Part shown: piece by piece, positions 56,425 through 64,000 of the stretch
How the letters are laid out: each line of letters opens with the position of its first letter
Numbering within the stretch: position 1 is the stretch's first letter
Assembly (NCBI RefSeq): GCF_000062885.1
Contig: NC_009142.1
Coordinates: 5,693,584-5,757,583, forward strand
DNA: 64,000 nt
Direction of reading: 5' to 3'
From: Saccharopolyspora erythraea NRRL 2338
Lineage (GTDB): Bacteria > Actinomycetota > Actinomycetes > Mycobacteriales > Pseudonocardiaceae
The notes under the pieces: model-generated
The model's database searches: none
What the model was told of the DNA's origin: nothing
Seen by the model: the letters and a program-made list of their open reading frames with translations, nothing else
Translations under genes and position numbers: made by a program

Positions 56425-57519
56425 TCACGAGGTGGTGCGGGCGTGCTCGGTGCCGATCGCCGCGGGGGCGGTGAACCAGCGGCGGGCGGCCAGGGAGACG
56501 TGGACGAGGGCGACCAGCACGGGCACTTCGATGAGCGGGCCGACGACCCCGGCCAGCGCTTGGCCGCTGGTGACGCCGAAGGTCGCGATGGCCACGGCGA
56601 TGGCCAGTTCGAAGTTGTTGCCCGCAGCGGTGAACGACAGCGTCACCGACCGCTCGTAACCCAGGCCGATCACCTTGCCCAGGGCGAACGATCCGGCCCA
56701 CATGACCGCGAAGTAGGCCAGCAGCGGCAGCGCGATCCGCGCGACGTCGACAGGCCGGCCGGTGATCTGGTCGCCTTGCAGGGCGAAGAGGATCACGATG
56801 GTGAACAGCAGCCCGTAGAGGGCGACCGGGCCGATCCTGGGCAGGAACCAAGTTTCGTACCAGTCGCGGCCCCGGGCGCGTTCGCCGAGCTTGCGGGTCA
56901 GGTATCCGGCGACCAGCGGGATGCCGAGGAAGATCAGGACGGACTTGGCGATCTGCCACGCCGAGACCTCGAGTCCGACCGCGGGCAGGCCCAGCCAGCC
57001 CGGCAGCACCGACAGGTAGAACCAGCCGAGGCCCGCGAAGGCGAGGACCTGGAACACCGAGTTCAGCGCGACCAGCACGGCGGCGGCTTCCCGGTCCCCG
57101 CGGGCCAGGTCGTTCCAGATGATCACCATGGCGATGCAGCGCGCCAGGCCGACGATGATCAGACCGGTGCGGTATTCGGGCAGGTCGGGAAGGAGGAGCC
57201 AGGCCAGCGCGAACATCAGCGCCGGGCCGAGGATCCAGTTCAGCGCGAGCGAGCAGACCATCAGCCGGGTGTCGCCGGTGACGGTGTCGAGCCGGTCGTA
57301 GCGGACCTTGGCCAGCACCGGGTACATCATCACCAGCAGGCCCAGGGCGATCGGCAGCGAGATCCCGTCGACCCGCACCGCGTCGAGCGCCGGGCCGAGC
57401 CCGGGAACCCACCGTCCGGCCAGCAGGCCGGCGGCCATCGCGGAGCCGATCCACACCGGCAGCAGCCGGTCCAGCGCCGACAGGCGCGCGACCACGGGAG
57501 CCTCGGCGGACCGGCTCAT
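56425..57519 (-). CDS. acr3: Arsenite efflux transporter Acr3 (ArsB family)
   Basis: 364 residues, about ten TM helices. The Acr3 signature GLARCIAMVIIWNDLARGD contains the essential Cys of TM4. FTAAGNNFELAIAVAIATFG near the end is the other conserved segment. It exports arsenite using the proton gradient. The ATG at 57519 overlaps the arsR stop by 4 bp, so it is co-translated with the repressor. Confidence 0.94.
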   Translation of the reverse strand: MSRSAEAPVVARLSALDRLLPVWIGSAMAAGLLAGRWVPGLGPALDAVRVDGISLPIALGLLVMMYPVLAKVRYDRLDTVTGDTRLMVCSLALNWILGPALMFALAWLLLPDLPEYRTGLIIVGLARCIAMVIIWNDLARGDREAAAVLVALNSVFQVLAFAGLGWFYLSVLPGWLGLPAVGLEVSAWQIAKSVLIFLGIPLVAGYLTRKLGERARGRDWYETWFLPRIGPVALYGLLFTIVILFALQGDQITGRPVDVARIALPLLAYFAVMWAGSFALGKVIGLGYERSVTLSFTAAGNNFELAIAVAIATFGVTSGQALAGVVGPLIEVPVLVALVHVSLAARRWFTAPAAIGTEHARTTS

Positions 57520-57884
57520 GCGGTGACCGCCTCGGCGTCGGCGGGCACCAGCACGGCCGAGACGGCGCGCAGGGTCTCGGGGCGCACGCGGTAGTAGATC
57601 CACGTGCCGCGCCGTTCGCCCTCGATCACCCCGGCGTCGCGCAGGACCTTGAGGTGGTGCGAGATCGTCGGCCCGGACAGCTCGAACGCTCCGGTCAGGT
57701 CGCACACGCACGCCTCCCCGCCCGCGTGGGAGGCGATCAGCGACAGCAACCGCAGCCGTACCGGCTCGCCGATCGCCTTGAACACCCTAGCGAGCTCGGC
57801 TGACTGCTCGGCGGTCAGCGGCTCCCGCATCACCGGCGAGCAGCACAACTCTGCACCGGTCGCCTGCGCGTCTTGGTTCGACAT
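57516..57884 (-). CDS. arsR: ArsR-family arsenite-responsive repressor
   Basis: 122 residues from ATG 57884 (a longer start at 57920 is possible). The winged helix (SGPTISHHLKVLRDAGVIEG, RRGTWIYYRV) carries ACVCDLTGAF, the CVC arsenite-binding site of E. coli-type ArsR on the recognition-region helix. An extra N-terminal ELCCSP may join in binding. It represses the ars genes until arsenite binds. Divergent from the ArsI/CadI-like gene, with inverted repeats between them. Confidence 0.94.
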   Translation of the reverse strand: MSNQDAQATGAELCCSPVMREPLTAEQSAELARVFKAIGEPVRLRLLSLIASHAGGEACVCDLTGAFELSGPTISHHLKVLRDAGVIEGERRGTWIYYRVRPETLRAVSAVLVPADAEAVTA

Positions 57885-57931
57885 GCTTCTATCTTGACAG
57901 TCGTCGAAGCAGAGGAGCAAGCTGGCATCGC

Positions 57932-57953
57932 CATCTGTTTAGATGGACATCTA
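57932..57953. promoter_or_regulatory. Putative ArsR operator
   Basis: CATCT-N4-AGATG-N3-CATCT forms two overlapping inverted repeats in an AT-rich patch, 15-36 bp before the ArsI/CadI-like start. Symmetry and position fit an ArsR dimer site controlling both directions. Confidence 0.55.
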
Positions 57954-57967
57954 ATTAAGGGGTTGAG

Positions 57968-58414
57968 ATGTCTCGCATGCAACTGGCCCTCCGGGTCGGG
58001 GACCTGGAAGGTTCGATCGCGTTCTACTCGAAGCTTTTCGGCGCCGAACCGGCCAAGCTGCGGCCCGGCTACGCCAACTTCGCCATCGCCGAACCGCCGC
58101 TCAAGCTCGTTCTGGTCGCGGGCGAGCCCGGCCAGGACACCGCGATCGACCACCTCGGCGTCGAGGTCGAAAGCACCGAGCAGGTCGACAACGCCACCGA
58201 GCGGCTGCGCGCACTGGGCCTGTTCACGGAGGTGGAACAGGACACGACTTGCTGCTATGCCCGGCAGGACAAGGTCTGGGTGCACGGGCCGGGCGGGGAG
58301 CCCTGGGAGGTCTACGTGGTCAAGGCGGACTCCGCCACGTTCGGAGCTGCCCCATCGGAGGACGGGGCCGCCCAGTGCTGCGCCGGCGACGAGGAGACGG
58401 CCACCCACGCGTGA
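57968..58414 (+). CDS. ArsI/CadI-type VOC metalloprotein
   Basis: 148 residues. RMQLALRVGDLEGSIAFYSK opens a VOC fold. IDHLGVEVES supplies a His ligand. DTTCCYARQDKVWVHGPGG has the vicinal Cys pair seen in ArsI C-As lyases and in CadI, followed by PWEVYVV with its Glu. ArsI cuts methyl and aromatic groups from organoarsenicals. The CadI branch is cadmium-induced and of unclear activity; both are annotated alike. The divergent ars operon and the CC at the tail (QCCAG) favour an arsenic role. Confidence 0.88.
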   Translation: MSRMQLALRVGDLEGSIAFYSKLFGAEPAKLRPGYANFAIAEPPLKLVLVAGEPGQDTAIDHLGVEVESTEQVDNATERLRALGLFTEVEQDTTCCYARQDKVWVHGPGGEPWEVYVVKADSATFGAAPSEDGAAQCCAGDEETATHA

Positions 58415-58815
58415 GCACTCGGTCGGCGCGGCTGTCGCAGCCCGAGGCGACCCGCCACGGCGTGACCCGAGCCGGCGGGGCCGGCCCCTGCCCGCCGAAG
58501 AGACCGGCCCCGCCTCGCGGGCGTGTCGATCAATCGCGGTGACGTGACCGCTCACCGAGTACAGGACCAAGAGCACCGGGGAGACCTGCGCCGGTTCCGG
58601 CGAAGCACACCGGCGGCATGCCGGGCGACTGCGCGCGGAACTGGTGATCACGCCGTGTTCACCCCGCCTGTGCAGCGTGGCCGCTGCGCAGCATCCGGCC
58701 GCACCACGCCCGAAGGCATGCGTGCGCCATCACCCCGGTTCGTCCACTGTGTCCGGTCGACACCTCCTCACCGGCACCTCCTCGCCGGTCCCGCGCGGCC
58801 GGCGGCTCCGGACCG
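58415..58815. other. Intergenic stretch before the Nramp promoter
   Basis: About 400 bp with no supported gene. It contains the terminator of the ArsI/CadI-like gene. Open frames here are high-GC artefacts. Confidence 0.4.
58474..58514 (+). terminator. Hairpin after the ArsI/CadI-like gene
   Basis: GGCGGGGCCGG (58474-58484) pairs with CCGGCCCCGCC (58504-58514), 60 bp past the stop codon. No T-run follows, as is common in actinobacteria. Confidence 0.6.
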
Positions 58816-58879
58816 TTGACCGAGGCGATCGGCCGCTGTAATTTTTCACACACCAAAGCTCAGTTTCACAAGTGTGAAA
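58816..58879 (+). promoter_or_regulatory. Promoter and palindromic operator of the Nramp gene
   Basis: TTGACC (58816-58821) and TAATTT (58839-58844) are spaced 17 bp, a good sigma-70-type promoter. Just downstream, TTTCACA-AG-TGTGAAA (58864-58879) is a perfect palindrome, and a further TTTTTCACACA half lies at 58842-58852. A repressor bound here would block transcription; a metal-responsive regulator is plausible but unnamed. Confidence 0.6.
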
Positions 58880-58943
58880 ATCTCCACGCTGCGGCGTGGT
58901 ACCCGCTTGGTCCGTCACGGCCCGACGCACGAGGGAGTGCGCG

Positions 58944-60344
58944 ATGGGAACAGACGTAGCCGCCTCCGACGACCCGTACCTCCTCACCGCCGACGGCATC
59001 AAGGAACCACCGCGGGGCTGGGCCGCCAGCCTGCGCTACCTCGGCCCCGGCCTGATCGTCAGCGCCTCCATCGTCGGCTCCGGCGAGCTGATCGCCACCA
59101 CCGCGCTCGGCGCCGAGGCCGGGTTCGCGCTGCTGTGGATGGTCATCCTCAGCACCGGCGTCAAGGTCGCGCTGCAGGCCGAGCTGGCCCGCTGGACGAT
59201 CTCCACCGGCAAACCGGGCCTCACCGGTTACAACGCCGTCCCACCGCGGTTCGGCCGCATCGGCTGGATCAGTCTGCTGTGGATCGCGATGGCGCTGTCC
59301 AAACTGCTCCAGCTCGGCGGGATCGTCGGCGGGGTCGCCGTCTCGCTGAGCCTGCTGATCCCGGTCGGCGCCGATCCGCTGAGTCCGACCTCGCTGGCGG
59401 CATGGACGCTCATCGTGGTCGCGGGCAGCATCGCGCTGCTGTACTCCAACCGCTACGGGCTGATCGAGCGCGGCGCGTTCCTGCTCGTCGCGGTCTTCTC
59501 CGCGGTCACCGTCGTGATCGCCTTCGGTCTTCCGTTCACGCCGTTCAGCTACTCGGGCGCCGACGTCGCCGGTGGGCTGGCGCTGACCATCCCGGCGGGC
59601 GCACTCGGCGCGGCCGTGGCGATGTTCGGCATCACCGGCGTCGGTGCCGACGAGATCACCTTCTACACCTACTGGTGCGTGGAGAAGGGCTACGCCCGCT
59701 GGGCGGGGCCGCCGGACGGCAGCGACGAGTGGGTGCGTCGGGCGCGCGGCTGGATCCGGGTGATGTACAAGGACGTCTTCCTGTCGTGGGTCATCTACAC
59801 CTTCAGCACCCTGGCGTTCTTCGTCATGGGCGCGGCGGTGCTGCACCCGCAGGGTCTCGTGCTCGAAGGCAACGAGATGATCACGACACTGTCCCGGATG
59901 TACACCGACACGATCGGCGAGTGGGCCAACGTCCTGTTCCTCCTCGGCGCGGTGGCGGTGCTCGGCTCCACCCTGTGGGCCTCGGTCCCGAGCTGGTCGC
60001 GCATGTACACCAACCTGTTCGCGACGCTGGGCGTGCTCGACTGGCAGGACTCCGTCGCCCGGCAGCGGTGGCTGCGCGCGCTGACCGTGATCCAGCCGGT
60101 GCTGTGGGGGATGGCCTACCTGTTCGTGAGCTCACCGGTGGTCATGGTCCAGATCGGCGGCGTGGCCACCGGGATCTTCCTGCCCGCGGTGGTGATCGCG
60201 ACCTGGTACCTGCGGCGCACCGAAGTGGACCCCCGGCTGCACGGCTCGGCCGCGTTCAACGTCCTGCTGGTCGTCAGCAGCGCCGCGATCACGCTGCTGG
60301 GCGCCTACACCATCCTCAACGTGTTCGGGGTCGGCGCCGGCTGA
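58944..60344 (+). CDS. Nramp-family metal ion transporter
   Basis: 466 residues from ATG 58944, which follows GGGAG; an upstream in-frame GTG at 58896 is less likely. About eleven TM helices. The first helix region LGPGLIVSASIVGSGELIAT corresponds to the Nramp substrate-binding DPGN helix, but here the DPGN is replaced (SIVGSGE). The second half, AMFGITGVGADEITFYTYW, differs from the canonical MPH motif. It therefore belongs to the divergent Nramp-related branch, whose substrate (Mn, Mg, Al or other) cannot be assigned. Confidence 0.82.
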   Translation: MGTDVAASDDPYLLTADGIKEPPRGWAASLRYLGPGLIVSASIVGSGELIATTALGAEAGFALLWMVILSTGVKVALQAELARWTISTGKPGLTGYNAVPPRFGRIGWISLLWIAMALSKLLQLGGIVGGVAVSLSLLIPVGADPLSPTSLAAWTLIVVAGSIALLYSNRYGLIERGAFLLVAVFSAVTVVIAFGLPFTPFSYSGADVAGGLALTIPAGALGAAVAMFGITGVGADEITFYTYWCVEKGYARWAGPPDGSDEWVRRARGWIRVMYKDVFLSWVIYTFSTLAFFVMGAAVLHPQGLVLEGNEMITTLSRMYTDTIGEWANVLFLLGAVAVLGSTLWASVPSWSRMYTNLFATLGVLDWQDSVARQRWLRALTVIQPVLWGMAYLFVSSPVVMVQIGGVATGIFLPAVVIATWYLRRTEVDPRLHGSAAFNVLLVVSSAAITLLGAYTILNVFGVGAG

Positions 60345-60478
60345 AGCAGGTCACCGGCGGGTTACGGCAGGCTGAGAGCAACCTGAGAGCGCAGGACAGG
60401 GGTACCGCCCTGATTTCGGTCCGCTGACAACGGCGATGCGCTGGAAAAGGCGCCACGAGCGGCGACTATTTTGCTCGT

Positions 60479-63400
60479 GTGCTTAGTGCGGGCAAGGATG
60501 ACACCACAAGTCCCGAAGAGGAACCCGTGCCGTCCGGCGACGACGCGGCGCGCTCCCCGGAATCAGGGCGGGACCCCGCCGCGAAGAAGCTGCGGCTGGT
60601 CGCCTCCGTCCTCGGACTGCTCGGAGCGGTGCTGGCGCTGGCGGTGCCCTTCATGCCGGTCAACTACGACGTCACGACGCTGCAGTGGCCGACCGCGCAG
60701 GGCACCCGCCCGGTCGCGGCACCGCTGGCCAGCTACTCGCCGGTCCGGATCGACGCCACCGTGCCGTGCGAGTCGGCGCGGTCGCTGGACGCGCGCAGCG
60801 ACGGACACGGCACCCTGGTCAGCACCACGCCGCTGAACTCCGACACCGGCAAGGTGACGGGGCTGCGGCTGCAGGTCGACAACGGCCGCCTGGTGCTGAC
60901 CTCCAAGGGCCGCCAGCTCGGCACCGCGCCGATGCCGGTCGGCAACTGCGCGATCACGGTGCACTCCGACGGCTACCGCACCACCGCCGCCGTCGGCGGC
61001 CAGCAGATCGCGCTGGCCAACGAGGACGTGCGCCCGCAGCTCACCGGCATCTACTCCGACCTCGACGCCGCCGTGGACCGCACCGCGGGGCTGTCGTTCA
61101 AGGCCGAGGTCGACACCCGCTACGAAAGCCACGCGACGGCGCTGAAGATCGTCGTGATGGCGGGGGCGGTGCTGGCGTTCATCGGCTGCGTGGTGGTGCT
61201 GCGCAGGCTCGACGGCCGGGCCGGGCGGCGCCCGCCGCGGCTGGCGCCCTCTGGCTGGTGGAAGCCCACCCTCCGCGACCTCGCCGTGCTCGGCTCGCTG
61301 GGCATCTGGTGGCTCATCGGCGCGATGACCTCGGATGACGGCTACATCCTCACGATCGCCCGCGCACGCGAGGAAGCCGACTACATCACCAACTACTACC
61401 GCTGGTTCGCCGTACCCGAGGCGCCGTTCGGCTGGTTCTACGAGCTGTACTCGCTGTGGGTGCAGGTCTCCACCGCGACGCCGTGGGTGCGTTTGCCCGC
61501 GCTGCTGATGGGCATCACGAGCTGGCTGCTGATCAGCCGCGAGGTGCTGCCCCGGCTCGGCCAGCAGGTCCGCCGCAGCAACGCCGCCGGCTGGGCCGGC
61601 GCCGCGGTGTTCCTGGCGTTCTGGATGCCCTACAACAACGGTCTGCGTTCCGAGCCCGTGGTGGTGCTGTTCTCGCTGCTCGCGCTGTGCGCGGTGGAGC
61701 GGGCGGTGGCGACCAGGCGGATGATGCCGGCCGCGCTGGGCCTGGTGGTGGCCGCGCTGGCGGTGGGCGCCGGGCCGACCGGTCTGGTCGCGGTGCTGCC
61801 CTACGTGGCGGCGATCAAACCGCTGTTCCGGCTGGTGCGCAGCCGGGCCAGGCAGTTCGGGTGGCTGCCGATCCTGGCGCCGATCGCGGCCTGCGGCTTC
61901 GTGATCATGGTCGTGGTGTTCTCCGACCAGACCTGGCAGGCGGTCATGGACGCCACCGACCTGCGCCAGGAGCTGGGCCCCAACGACCACTGGTACCAGG
62001 AGCTCAACCGCTACAACCTGCTGTTCGCCCCGACCCCGGACGGCTCGCTGGTGCGCCGCTTCCCGGTGCTGCTGGTCATCCTGTGCCTGGCGACCTGCGG
62101 TGTGATGCTGCTGCGCCGGGGCCGCATCCGCGGTGCCGCGCTCGGCCCGAGCCGCCGCCTGCTGGCGGTCACGGCGCTGTCGTTCGTGGTGCTGGTGGTG
62201 ACCCCCACCAAGTGGTCGCACCACTTCGGGCTGTTCGCGGCCCTGGGCGGCGCGCTGGCCGCGCTGACGGCGCTGGCGACCAGCAGCACCGTGCTGCGTT
62301 CGCGGCGCAACCGGGCGGCGTTCTTCTCCGGGCTGATGCTGATCATCGCCTTCGCCGCCACCGGCCCCAACGGCTGGTTCTACGTCTCCGGCTGGGGCGT
62401 GCCGTGGTTCGACAAGCCGCCGTCGCTGAAGGGGTTCAACGCCAGCACCGCGCTGCTGGCCGTCGCCGCGGTCGCGGCCGTCGTCGCGCTCATCGAGCAC
62501 CTGCGCCTCGACGAGAACAACCCGAAGGTCGTCGACGTCAGCAGCATCGAACAGCGCAGCCGGGCGCTGAAGCTGGGCACCGCGCCGCTGGCGATCGTGT
62601 GCGCGCTGCTGGTGGCCGGCGAGGTCGCCACCTTCGCCAAGGTCGTCCAGAAGCAGTGGGGCAGCTACAGCATCGGCGCCGACAACGTCCAGCAGCTCAT
62701 GGGCAACAGCTGCGGGCTGTCGGACTACGTCTACGTCGAGTCGCAGCCCCGCGACGGCGTCCTCGCGGTCTCCCCGCAGCAGCCGTCGGTGGCCGCGCCC
62801 GGCACGAAGGTGCCCGGCCGCAAGGCGGAGCCGGAGAAGCCCAACGACTACCTGCGCGCCAAGACCGACGGGTTCGTGCAGCCGGGCGTGCCGTCCAGCG
62901 ACCAGGCCTACCCTGGCCAGCCCGACTGGACGCCGCCGCACCACTTCGGCGACGCGGCCGCGCCGGTGTGGGGCAGCTACGACCCGCAGGGCCTGGGCAC
63001 CGGGGAGCTGCGCACCGACTGGTACGACATCCCCGAGCGCGCGACCAGCGGCGAGGTCCCGGTGGTCGTGGCGCTGGCCGGGATCGACGCCGAGCCCAAC
63101 TCGGCGGTCGTCGAGTTCGGCAAGGACACGCCGCGCGGGTTCGAGATCATGGACCGCCGCATCCTGCCCAAGGCGCAGGGCGCGCCCCCGAACTGGCGCG
63201 ACTCCCGGCTGATGGTCGACGGCGACGCCGAGGGCGCGACCAAGCTGCGGATCGTGGCCAAGGACCAGGCGCTGGCTCCGGAGGGCTGGCTGGCGCTGAG
63301 CGCTCCCCGCGCTCCGAAGCTGACCCGGATGACCGACTTCGTCGGCCAGGCCGGGACCTACGTGGAGTGGCCCGCGGCGCTGGTGCACCCGTGCCTGCGG

Positions 63401-63778
63401 ATCCCCGCGATGCGCAACGGGATCTTCGAGATGCCGAAGTTCCGCGTCGCCGGTGGTGCCGAGGTGCGCGACATCGGCCAGAGCTGGTCGTCGCCGGACA
63501 TGGGCGGGCCGTTCGGGTGGATGAACGTCAACTCCAACACCATGGAGCTGCCGACGTATCTGAAGAACGACATCTCCCGGGACTGGGGCTCGCTCTACGT
63601 CCTGGAGCCGCAGACGCCCGAGGCGCTGCCCGCGGAGGCGGCGATGCGGGTCAGCCACGAGGTCCGCTGGGGCATGTTCTCGCCCGGGCCGATCAGCCAG
63701 ACGGTGCAGTTGCCTGGTGACCTGCCGAGCTCCAGCGACCGCAGCGACATCAAGAACCAGGAAACCGCCGACCAGTAG
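60479..63778 (+). CDS. Arabinosyltransferase of the EmbA/B/C family (GT53)
   Basis: 1099 residues from GTG 60479. An Emb-type N-terminal TM helix (VASVLGLLGAVLALAVPFMP) is followed by a periplasmic lectin-like region. The GT-C catalytic loop is TSDDGYILTIAREEA-like with the Asp-Asp pair (MTSDDGYILTIARAREEADY), and many TM helices follow. A long extracellular C-terminal carbohydrate-binding part ends it. It transfers arabinofuranose from decaprenyl-phosphoryl-arabinose into cell-wall arabinan. The length and layout match EmbC/EmbB. Which paralogue it equals cannot be told without comparison. Confidence 0.93.
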   Translation: MLSAGKDDTTSPEEEPVPSGDDAARSPESGRDPAAKKLRLVASVLGLLGAVLALAVPFMPVNYDVTTLQWPTAQGTRPVAAPLASYSPVRIDATVPCESARSLDARSDGHGTLVSTTPLNSDTGKVTGLRLQVDNGRLVLTSKGRQLGTAPMPVGNCAITVHSDGYRTTAAVGGQQIALANEDVRPQLTGIYSDLDAAVDRTAGLSFKAEVDTRYESHATALKIVVMAGAVLAFIGCVVVLRRLDGRAGRRPPRLAPSGWWKPTLRDLAVLGSLGIWWLIGAMTSDDGYILTIARAREEADYITNYYRWFAVPEAPFGWFYELYSLWVQVSTATPWVRLPALLMGITSWLLISREVLPRLGQQVRRSNAAGWAGAAVFLAFWMPYNNGLRSEPVVVLFSLLALCAVERAVATRRMMPAALGLVVAALAVGAGPTGLVAVLPYVAAIKPLFRLVRSRARQFGWLPILAPIAACGFVIMVVVFSDQTWQAVMDATDLRQELGPNDHWYQELNRYNLLFAPTPDGSLVRRFPVLLVILCLATCGVMLLRRGRIRGAALGPSRRLLAVTALSFVVLVVTPTKWSHHFGLFAALGGALAALTALATSSTVLRSRRNRAAFFSGLMLIIAFAATGPNGWFYVSGWGVPWFDKPPSLKGFNASTALLAVAAVAAVVALIEHLRLDENNPKVVDVSSIEQRSRALKLGTAPLAIVCALLVAGEVATFAKVVQKQWGSYSIGADNVQQLMGNSCGLSDYVYVESQPRDGVLAVSPQQPSVAAPGTKVPGRKAEPEKPNDYLRAKTDGFVQPGVPSSDQAYPGQPDWTPPHHFGDAAAPVWGSYDPQGLGTGELRTDWYDIPERATSGEVPVVVALAGIDAEPNSAVVEFGKDTPRGFEIMDRRILPKAQGAPPNWRDSRLMVDGDAEGATKLRIVAKDQALAPEGWLALSAPRAPKLTRMTDFVGQAGTYVEWPAALVHPCLRIPAMRNGIFEMPKFRVAGGAEVRDIGQSWSSPDMGGPFGWMNVNSNTMELPTYLKNDISRDWGSLYVLEPQTPEALPAEAAMRVSHEVRWGMFSPGPISQTVQLPGDLPSSSDRSDIKNQETADQ

Positions 63779-63792
63779 TCCGCATCAGCGCG

Positions 63793-63826
63793 GTGGGGCC
63801 GGTCCTCTTCGGAGGGCCGGCCCCAC
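63793..63826. terminator. Strong bidirectional terminator hairpin
   Basis: GTGGGGCCGGTCCTC pairs with GAGGGCCGGCCCCAC (one G-U) with a tight loop. It lies between the convergent emb and GNAT genes. Confidence 0.82.
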
Positions 63827-63846
63827 TGCTGTCTCCGCGCTTCGAT

Positions 63847-64000
63847 CAGGCGCTGCGTTGTGCTTCGAGCACCCGCTCGAAGCACAACGAGGTCTCAACA
63901 CCGGCGTAGGCGCCGAAGTTCGGGATGCGTTGGTAGCCCGAACGCGTGTAGAAGCGCACCGCGTCGGGCTGCGCGGTGCCGGTCTCCAGCCGGAGGGTGG
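63847..64000 (-). CDS. C-terminal part of a GNAT acetyltransferase (partial)
   Basis: The visible 50 residues (LRLETGTAQPDAVRFYTRSG, then YQRIPNFGAYAGVETSLCFE) match the last strands and helix of GNAT N-acetyltransferases, where FYxxxGY is the typical acetyl-CoA-domain end. The rest lies beyond the right edge. It converges with emb. Substrate unknown. Confidence 0.8.

Noticed and set aside
57830-58651. 273-residue minus-strand frame over the ArsI/CadI-like gene
   Set aside because: Antisense to a well-supported VOC gene and crossing the ars operator.
60563-63658. 1031-residue minus-strand frame
   Set aside because: Antisense shadow of the Emb arabinosyltransferase; highly biased His/Arg/Gln/Gly content.

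Overview
The window is high-GC actinobacterial DNA. An EmbA/B/C-type arabinosyltransferase (60.5-63.8 kb) points to an arabinogalactan-making lineage. Together with the Pgl-type BREX and the general gene style, this suggests Pseudonocardiales (Saccharopolyspora-like). The genus is inference. The left three quarters is a defence and mobile-element region. The right quarter (from about 46.5 kb) is ordinary chromosome.

Left block (1-18.0 kb): a CRISPR array of 36-bp repeats runs rightward from 469 to about 4354. An IS21-family element with a 5-bp target duplication has split one of its repeats. The array converges on a seven-gene leftward operon (12053 to 4367). This operon resembles type III-D: a TIGR03986-like RAMP, an HD-less Cas10 with GGDD, a small Cas7-like RAMP, Csx10, a tandem-RAMP protein, a small Csx19-like protein, and a Csb2-derived protein that probably serves as Cas6. 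There is no cas1 or cas2. Upstream lie IS256, Tn3 and IS3 elements or remnants. Then comes a Cap4-like protein (DUF4297-type nuclease plus SAVED) without any CD-NTase, which makes it a candidate cyclic-oligonucleotide-activated effector of this Cas10.

Island boundaries: the 3' half of tRNA-Pro(GGG), a hairpin, and the end of a tyrosine-recombinase gene occur twice, at 17.5-18.0 kb and 46.0-46.55 kb. The second copy adjoins the intact tRNA. This is the footprint of at least two integrative islands stacked at one tRNA-Pro gene. The island between the copies carries a frameshifted membrane protein gene, transposase remnants, and a complete BREX type 2 operon (pglW-X-Y-Z-brxD-brxHI, leftward, every gene overlapping the next). 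It also carries a divergent 1774-residue SF1 helicase-nuclease, a serine-recombinase fragment and an IS630 element.

Right block (46.5-64.0 kb): tRNA-Pro, a VOC protein, an MHS-type transporter, an alpha/beta hydrolase divergent from a CGNR regulator, a DUF3626 protein, an orphan molybdopterin-hydroxylase large subunit, a protein of unknown function, an arsenic resistance cluster (arsR-acr3-arsC with a divergent ArsI/CadI-like gene), an Nramp transporter, an Emb arabinosyltransferase, and the end of a GNAT acetyltransferase gene.
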